Shown: positions 7,040 to 11,237 of the stretch, piece by piece | Layout: each line of letters opens with the position of its first letter | How positions within the stretch are numbered: the stretch's first letter is position 1 | Assembly: GCA_010031985.1 (NCBI GenBank) | Contig: RGYP01000032.1 | Location: forward strand, 1-11,237 | Direction: 5' to 3' | From: Gammaproteobacteria bacterium | GTDB taxonomy: Bacteria; Pseudomonadota; Gammaproteobacteria; Steroidobacterales; Steroidobacteraceae | DNA: 11,237 nt | Program-made: the position numbers and the translations under genes | The notes under the pieces: generated by a model | Seen by the model: the letters and a program-made list of their open reading frames with translations, nothing else | Databases searched by the model: none | Told to the model about the DNA's origin: nothing

Positions 7040-8479
7040 ATGATCTCGAAACTGCATTCCTGTCTCTTCGTTCTCCTCGGAACTTGCGCACTCGCGGTTT
7101 CGAGCGCTGCAGCGGCTGCCGACGATCCGCTGCTGCGATTCGTCGAGTCGCGCCGAGCGATCGATCGGTCGGTGGCGCTCGAGATCTGGAACTGGGCGGA
7201 GGTGGGCTATCAGGAAGAACAGACGAGCGCGCGTCTGCAAAAAGAATTGCGTGACGCCGGATTTTCCATTCGTGCGGGTGTGGCCGACATGCCCACGGCG
7301 TTCGTCGCCGAATACGGCAGCGGCAAGCCGGTCATCGCAATTTTGGCCGAGATGGACGCCCTGCCTGGCGTATCGCAGGCGGCGGTTCCCGAGCGCTCGC
7401 CGCTGCGTGGCCGGATTTCCGGACACGCCTGTGGCCACCATCTCTTCGGTACGGGTTCGACGTCGGCCGGCATCGCCGTCAAAAATTGGCTGCTGGCCAA
7501 CAAGCGTCCCGGCACGATCCGCGTTTATGGCACGCCGGCCGAAGAGGGCGGTGCAGGCAAGGCCTACATGGTGCGCGCCGGATTGTTCGACGACGTCGAC
7601 ATCGCGCTGCATTGGCATGCGGGCGATCGCAACGTCGTGACCAACGAACCTTCGCTTGCCAACAAGAGTGCCAAGTTTCGTTTCACGGGTGTGGCCGCCC
7701 ACGCTGCCGGCGCACCCGATCGCGGCCGTTCGGCTCTCGACGGCGTCGAGGCCATGAATTACATGGCCAACATGATGCGCGAGCACATGCCCGACGATGC
7801 GCGCTTGCACTACATCATCACCCGTGGTGGCGATGCACCGAACGTCGTGCCGGAATTTGCCGAAGTGTATTACTACGTTCGGCATCGCAATCCCATGGTG
7901 ATGGCTGAACTGTTCGATCGACTCGTGCGAATTTCGGAGGCGGCGGCGATGGGTACCGGCACTTCGGTCAAGCACGAAGTGATCCACGGCGCCTACAGCC
8001 TGTTACCCAACGATTCGCTGGCAGCGCTCGTCGACGAAAAATTGCGCAAAGTGGGCGGCGTTCAGTGGGATGCGAGCGAACAAGCGTTTGCGGCAAAGAT
8101 ATCGACCACCTTCGCCAAAGCCGATCTGGGTCCGGGTTCCGAGCGCGACGTACAGCCGATCGGTTCGCGGATGTCCTTCGGGTCGACCGACGTGGGCGAT
8201 GTGAGTTGGACCGTGCCGACCATCGGCTTTCGAACCGCGACCTGGGTACCCGGCACGCCCGGCCACTCTTGGCAGGCGGTCGCGGCAGGTGGCATGAGCA
8301 TTGGTCTCAAGGGCATGGAAAACGCGAGCAAGGTGCTGGCGCTGACCGCGGTCGATCTGCTGTCGCGTCCCGAGTTGATCAGCGCAGCCCGCGCCGAGTT
8401 CGAGCGACGACGCGGGCCCGATTACCGTTACGCAAGCGCCGTCGGTGATCGCGCGCCGCCGCTCGATTATCGTCGTTGA
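7040..8479 (+). CDS. Exported M20-family amidohydrolase, AbgB-like
   Basis: A 479-residue metal-dependent amidohydrolase of the M20 peptidase family, close in length and motif pattern to AbgB (p-aminobenzoyl-glutamate hydrolase subunit B) and its relatives. Visible features: a Sec signal peptide (M-I-S-K, hydrophobic 8-20, cleavage in the alanine run about 23-27); A-E-M-D105 (second metal-site aspartate region); G-H-A-C131-G-H-H134 metal-site motif; P-A-E168-E169-G-G with the catalytic base; H191-W-H193; a dimerisation/lid domain starting about 210 with F-T-G-V-A-A-H-A-A; and a late metal-ligand histidine in T-P-G-H-S-W. AbgB itself is cytoplasmic, so the signal peptide marks this as a periplasmic relative, probably acting on N-acyl amino acids or small peptides. 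Substrate is not determined. It lies 32 bp after the Mpo1-like gene and has its own Shine-Dalgarno. No abgA or abgT partner is in the window. Confidence 0.9.
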   Translation: MISKLHSCLFVLLGTCALAVSSAAAAADDPLLRFVESRRAIDRSVALEIWNWAEVGYQEEQTSARLQKELRDAGFSIRAGVADMPTAFVAEYGSGKPVIAILAEMDALPGVSQAAVPERSPLRGRISGHACGHHLFGTGSTSAGIAVKNWLLANKRPGTIRVYGTPAEEGGAGKAYMVRAGLFDDVDIALHWHAGDRNVVTNEPSLANKSAKFRFTGVAAHAAGAPDRGRSALDGVEAMNYMANMMREHMPDDARLHYIITRGGDAPNVVPEFAEVYYYVRHRNPMVMAELFDRLVRISEAAAMGTGTSVKHEVIHGAYSLLPNDSLAALVDEKLRKVGGVQWDASEQAFAAKISTTFAKADLGPGSERDVQPIGSRMSFGSTDVGDVSWTVPTIGFRTATWVPGTPGHSWQAVAAGGMSIGLKGMENASKVLALTAVDLLSRPELISAARAEFERRRGPDYRYASAVGDRAPPLDYRR

Positions 8480-8528
8480 GCGTAGATCCCGTTGATGGTA
8501 GATCTCGAGGTCTGCGGGCTGCCGCGTC
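8480..8528. other. Convergent intergenic spacer with small repeats
   Basis: This 49-bp gap separates the 3' ends of the M20 and SYLF genes. It holds GTAGATC twice (8482-8488 and 8498-8504, 16 bp apart), a 14-bp near-palindrome AGATCTCGAGGTCT (8500-8513, one mismatched pair) and flanking CCCG (8488-8491) and CGGG (8515-8518). A stem-loop could form and serve both strands, but there is no U-tract, so an intrinsic terminator is not established. Confidence 0.35.
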
Positions 8529-9167
8529 TCAGGTTTTGTCGGCCGGTTTTGGCGTCGAGGGCGCGACTTTCTTGGTCGCACCGGCGGGTTTGGCGGCTCC
8601 CGCCGGCGTGAAGCTGAATTTTTGACCGGCAACTGCGGCTTCGTACATGAGGCCACCCTTGGCGATGGTGAACACCGCAAACCCTCGGTAGAACTCGCCC
8701 GTGGTCGTCGCATCTTTCTTGCCGCCCGCCACGCCGGCACTCGCTCCCGCGGTGCCTGCCGATGCGTTGGCGCTCGCCGTGATCGCGACCGCACCAACCC
8801 CGGCGCCGAACGTGAACTCGCCGGCCGTGAATTCATTGAGCGCGCGTTTGTCTTGCAGGAAAACGATCTGGCTGTAGGCCTGACCGCCCGCCTGAAAGCC
8901 GAGGCTCAACTGCGTGAGCACCACGTCGCCGATGTAGCGACCTTGTTCGTAAACCTTGCCGATACCGCGCGCACCGCCGACACCGAGCCCGCCTTTACCG
9001 ACGGTCGGGAAGATGGCGTAACCGTAGCTGCGCTCGAAGAACGCGCCGCTTTGTCCGGCATTGCGAAACAGTTCTTTCGTGTCTGCGTATTCGTCGGCTC
9101 GGACCGGTGCGCTGCAGGCGAGCGCAGCGATGGCGGCGACCAGAAGACTGCGAAGTGTGCGATTCAT
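8529..9167 (-). CDS. Exported SYLF/YSC84-domain lipid-binding protein
   Basis: A 212-residue protein with a signal peptide (M-N-R-T-L-R, hydrophobic 8-17, cleavage likely after V-R-A at 24) and a SYLF (YSC84, PF04366) domain over about residues 30-187. Diagnostic blocks are Y-G-Y-A-I-F-P-T-V-G-K-G-G (48-60), G-V-G-G-A-R-G-x-G-K-V-Y (62-73), L-S-L-G-F-Q-A-G-G-Q-A-Y-S (87-99), the F-T-A-G-E-F-T-F-G-A-G-V-G stretch (113-125), and K-G-G-L-M-Y-E-A-A-V-A-G-Q-K (170-183). Eukaryotic SYLF proteins bind phosphoinositides and actin; bacterial secreted ones are thought to bind lipids in the periplasm or outer membrane, and the role is unproven. Residues 121-150 are a run of Gly, Ala, Ser and Val, and the last 24 residues are Lys/Pro/Ala rich and probably disordered. 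GGAGAG sits 7 nt before the ATG, supporting the start. It is divergent from the LLM oxidoreductase gene. Confidence 0.9.
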   Translation of the reverse strand: MNRTLRSLLVAAIAALACSAPVRADEYADTKELFRNAGQSGAFFERSYGYAIFPTVGKGGLGVGGARGIGKVYEQGRYIGDVVLTQLSLGFQAGGQAYSQIVFLQDKRALNEFTAGEFTFGAGVGAVAITASANASAGTAGASAGVAGGKKDATTTGEFYRGFAVFTIAKGGLMYEAAVAGQKFSFTPAGAAKPAGATKKVAPSTPKPADKT

Positions 9168-9174
9168 CGTTAGG

Positions 9175-9180
9175 CTCTCC
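9175..9180 (-). promoter_or_regulatory. Shine-Dalgarno GGAGAG of the SYLF gene
   Basis: On the minus strand GGAGAG lies 7 nt before ATG 9167. It is one of the two clear ribosome binding sites in the window and decides the start, which also gives a complete signal peptide. Confidence 0.7.
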
Positions 9181-9191
9181 GTTGCATGCCG

Positions 9192-9207
9192 CAACCGTTT
9201 TCGGTTG
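9192..9207. repeat. Perfect inverted repeat CAACCG-TTTT-CGGTTG in divergent spacer
   Basis: Two 6-bp arms around a 4-nt loop lie in the 91-bp gap between the SYLF and LLM genes, 25 bp before the SYLF start. In RNA this would form a short stable hairpin just upstream of the SYLF ribosome binding site. It could equally be an operator half-site pair. No regulator gene is nearby to identify it. Confidence 0.45.
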
Positions 9208-9244
9208 TCGATGGAAGCGAATGCTAGCGCGTTTGCGAAGCAGT

Positions 9245-9250
9245 TACACT
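9245..9250 (+). promoter_or_regulatory. -10-like hexamer TACACT before LLM oxidoreductase gene
   Basis: TACACT ends 8 nt before ATG 9259, with no Shine-Dalgarno sequence between them, which fits a leaderless or near-leaderless mRNA. It keeps the three most conserved -10 positions. No good -35 box is present at 16-18 bp. Confidence 0.35.
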
Positions 9251-9258
9251 TCGCGCCT

Positions 9259-10290
9259 ATGAGTACCGAGTTTGGCATCGTGATGGAGGCGTCGCCCGGA
9301 TACACGGCGCGTCTCGCGGGCGACATCGAAGCCATGGGCTTCGACGTCCTGTTGTGTCCTGACACACAAAACCTGAGCCCTGACCCGTTCTCGCAGTTGG
9401 CGCTGGCGACGCAAACGACGCGGCGTCTGCGTCTCGGCACGGGCGTCACCAACCCAGTGACGCGCGACGTTGCCGTCACGGCCTGTGCCTTTTCGACGCT
9501 GCAGGCGGAGTCGGGTGGCCGAATGATCTGCGGTATCGGGCGCGGCGACTCCTCGGCCGCACACATCGGAGTGCGTAATGGCACCACGTCGCAGTTGCGC
9601 AGCTTCGTCGAGCGGCTCAAGGCCTACACGCGCGGCGAGACCCTCGACCGTGATGGCACGGCATCGCGCATTCGCTGGTACGAGTCGCTGCCGGTCGAGC
9701 CGATCGTGGTCGACGTCGCCTGCACGGGGCCGCAGACCATACGCATGGCGGTCGACGTGGGCGATCGCATCAGCTTCGCCGTGGGCAGCGCGCCAGAGCG
9801 TATCCGTTGGGCGATGGATACCGCGCTCGCGCGCCTCGCCGAAACCGGCCGTCCTCGCGATTCGATCCGCATCGGCGCCTATGTCAATCTGGTCTGTGAT
9901 CCCGACGAGCAGCGCGCCATTCAGCTCGGGCGCATGATCTCGGGGATGGTGGCGCACTTCGCCGGCATGAAAGATGCGCCGCTCGATCATCTGCCGCCGC
10001 GTCTCAAAGATCTCGCGGCGAAGATGCAAACCGGCTACGACATGAAGCACCACGCGCAGGAGCAGGGCAGCCATCTTTCAACGGTGCCCGACGATTTCGT
10101 CGACTGGTTCTCGATCTGTGGGCCGCCGTCCAAGTGTCGCGATCGCCTCGGCGAATTACTCGCCATGGGCCTCGATCACGTTTACCAACTCGGTGGTTCG
10201 CCGGTTGCGCATCCGCATGGTCCTCGGCAGGAGGCGATGGTGCGACAGGCGGCACTCTACGCCAACGAGGTGCTACCGCATTTTCGTTGA
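9259..10290 (+). CDS. LLM-class flavin/F420-dependent oxidoreductase
   Basis: A 343-residue luciferase-like monooxygenase-superfamily (PF00296) protein with a TIM-barrel fold. Family blocks include the N-terminal strand F-G-I-V-M-E, the E-A-M-G-F-D-V-L-L-C-P-D segment (24-35), R-L-R-L-G-T-G-V-T-N-P (56-66), typical of the F420-binding branch, and G-I-G-R-G-D-S-S-A (92-100), where the G-x-G-D-S block normally contacts the cofactor phosphate. The closest named relatives would be methylenetetrahydromethanopterin-reductase-like proteins. Use of F420 rather than FMN is inferred from these blocks, and the substrate is unknown. ATG 9259 was chosen because it begins directly at the barrel's first strand; the upstream extension overlaps the divergent SYLF gene and is not family-like. 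There is no Shine-Dalgarno sequence. The last 18 bp overlap the end of the convergent amine oxidase gene. Confidence 0.88.
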   Translation: MSTEFGIVMEASPGYTARLAGDIEAMGFDVLLCPDTQNLSPDPFSQLALATQTTRRLRLGTGVTNPVTRDVAVTACAFSTLQAESGGRMICGIGRGDSSAAHIGVRNGTTSQLRSFVERLKAYTRGETLDRDGTASRIRWYESLPVEPIVVDVACTGPQTIRMAVDVGDRISFAVGSAPERIRWAMDTALARLAETGRPRDSIRIGAYVNLVCDPDEQRAIQLGRMISGMVAHFAGMKDAPLDHLPPRLKDLAAKMQTGYDMKHHAQEQGSHLSTVPDDFVDWFSICGPPSKCRDRLGELLAMGLDHVYQLGGSPVAHPHGPRQEAMVRQAALYANEVLPHFR

Positions 10291-11237
10291 CAGCGCATCG
10301 AGCACTTCGAGCGACACTCGCTCGGCAGATTCGAAAGCGGCCTCCATGCCGCGTGCGCTGATGGCGGTGTGCTCGCCGCAAAAGAACAGTCGACCATGCG
10401 GCGCAGCCAACGGGCGCGCGAGCTCGACCTGACCCGGACCAAAGATTGCCCAGGTGCCGCCCGCGCAAGGATCGCGCTCCCAAGAGTGCCAGGCAGCAAG
10501 TTCGAGGGCGCCGCGCGCGGCGGGGCGCAAGCGCTCGATGTCGGCAATGACGATGTGCGCCGCCTCGTCACGACCGAAGCGATCGAGAAATCTCGCATTC
10601 AGCGCGCTGCACCACACGGTGAGCGTGGTCACGGCGCCGCCCTCGGCGCCATCGCGATTGGCGAGTACGGAGCCGCTCGGCCCGTCGCTCCAGAACGCCG
10701 GACTCAGGCCGTCGTCTTCCCAAAAGGCACGCTTTGGTACGAGGTGAAATTGCGTGATCGGTTTGGCACCGAGTGTGAGGATGGCGCGTTGTTGCGCTGC
10801 GGGTGGCAAGGGGTCGATACGCACGTGGCGCAGCACCGGAAAAGGCACCGAGCACACCACCGCACGAGCACGGTGCCGCGAGCCGTCGACCGCATGCACG
10901 GTCGCGCCGTCGTCGGTTAGTTCGATGGCGGTGACTCGGCGCTCCTCGAGCAGGTCACCGCGCAGCCTCTTGGCCATGGCGATCGGCAAATTTTGATTGC
11001 CGCCGCGAAACACGCCGGTGAACCGCGGTCCTGGGCCTTCGCGATTGATGGCTTGCCAGTGATCGACGAAGGCGAGTTGCAGCATCGAGACGTCGTGCGC
11101 GGACTCGGTACCATAGGACATGTTGGTTTCGTAGCCGAGCGCGATCTGTTCATCCGTGGCGCCCTTGCTGCGCAGGAAATCGTGCACCGGCACGTCGAAT
11201 TTGGCGTGGGCGGCGTCGTGCCAGTTTTCGAGGTCGT
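10273..11237 (-). CDS. Flavin amine oxidase family protein, C-terminal two-thirds (5' end beyond window)
   Basis: The frame is open from the window edge to TAG at 10273-10275, giving about 320 residues; GTG 11191-11193 and ATGs further in are not the start, because family-like sequence (D-L-E-N-W-H-D...) continues upstream to the edge. The protein matches the amine oxidase (PF01593) family: a central G-G-N-Q-N-L-P-I block used to position the flavin, the beta segment V-x-C-S-V-P-F (A-V-V-C-S-V-P-F-P-V-L), the W-E-R-D-P-C-A-G-G-T-W aromatic-cage-like region, and the C-terminal FAD motif G-R-L-F-F-C-G-E-H-T-A followed by G-M-E-A-A-F-E-S-A. It would oxidise an amine or related substrate using FAD; the N-terminal dinucleotide fold lies outside the window. 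In monoamine oxidases a cysteine right after the G-G of the aromatic region binds FAD covalently; here that place is Thr, so FAD is probably non-covalent. Substrate unknown. Confidence 0.88.
   Translation of the reverse strand, partial: DLENWHDAAHAKFDVPVHDFLRSKGATDEQIALGYETNMSYGTESAHDVSMLQLAFVDHWQAINREGPGPRFTGVFRGGNQNLPIAMAKRLRGDLLEERRVTAIELTDDGATVHAVDGSRHRARAVVCSVPFPVLRHVRIDPLPPAAQQRAILTLGAKPITQFHLVPKRAFWEDDGLSPAFWSDGPSGSVLANRDGAEGGAVTTLTVWCSALNARFLDRFGRDEAAHIVIADIERLRPAARGALELAAWHSWERDPCAGGTWAIFGPGQVELARPLAAPHGRLFFCGEHTAISARGMEAAFESAERVSLEVLDALSTKMR

Noticed and set aside
6447..7091. 215-codon N-terminal extension of the MFS symporter
   Set aside because: It overlaps the Mpo1-like gene on the other strand, is polar and low-complexity, and lacks any carrier-like sequence; the carrier begins at ATG 6446.
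8529..9167. SYLF protein as a lipoprotein (A-L-A-C18)
   Set aside because: The residue at -3 is Ala rather than Leu and a good signal-peptidase I site (V-R-A) follows at 22-24, so ordinary secretion is more likely.
9061..9258. 66-codon upstream extension of the LLM oxidoreductase
   Set aside because: It crosses the SYLF gene start and its ribosome site on the opposite strand and carries no LLM-like sequence.
1..11237. Mobile element, CRISPR array, prophage, toxin-antitoxin or biosynthetic cluster
   Set aside because: No transposase, integrase, spaced direct repeats, phage proteins, small gene pairs or scaffold biosynthetic enzymes were found, and base composition looks even across the window.

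Overview
The window is a dense stretch of a high-GC Gram-negative chromosome (roughly two-thirds GC by eye). The evidence for Gram-negative is a set of exported enzymes with Sec signal peptides, a periplasmic SYLF protein and two MFS carriers. The protein families together suggest a gammaproteobacterium, possibly of the Steroidobacter/Nevskia type. That placement is inferred from gene content and is low confidence. There are no tRNA or rRNA genes, no transposase or integrase, no CRISPR array and no phage genes. I see no defence system, biosynthetic cluster or other multi-gene novel system, and it reads as ordinary housekeeping and accessory metabolism.

Layout: (1) 1-587, minus, 5' part of an exported retropepsin-like aspartic protease, cut by the window edge. 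(2) 604-2250, plus, exported serine beta-lactamase-family hydrolase, divergent from gene 1 with only 16 bp between start codons. (3) 2247-3464, minus, threonine ammonia-lyase with a C-terminal ACT domain. (4) 3527-5197, plus, MFS exporter of the EntS/MFS_3 type with a soluble C-terminal domain. (5) 5217-6446, minus, MFS metabolite:H+ symporter. (6) 6504-7007, plus, Mpo1-like (DUF962) membrane protein. (7) 7040-8479, plus, exported M20/AbgB-like amidohydrolase, probably co-transcribed with gene 6. (8) 8529-9167, minus, exported SYLF/YSC84 lipid-binding protein. (9) 9259-10290, plus, LLM-class (F420-type) flavin oxidoreductase. (10) 10273-11237, minus, C-terminal two-thirds of a flavin amine oxidase, cut by the window edge.

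The genes do not form one pathway. They alternate strand almost strictly (- + - + - + + - + -), so only genes 6 and 7 can form an operon. Two of the four convergent pairs overlap at their stop codons, and the divergent pairs share very short intergenic regions.

The most interesting signal is at the starts. The retropepsin, serine hydrolase, threonine ammonia-lyase, symporter, Mpo1-like and LLM genes each have a TANNNT hexamer (sigma70 -10-like) ending only 5 to 8 nt before the ATG. Five of these six lack a Shine-Dalgarno sequence, as expected for leaderless mRNAs. The operon-internal M20 gene and the SYLF gene instead carry clear purine-rich ribosome binding sites. At the first divergent pair a single 7-bp element, TATCCTA, reads as a -10 hexamer on both strands, a candidate symmetric bidirectional promoter.
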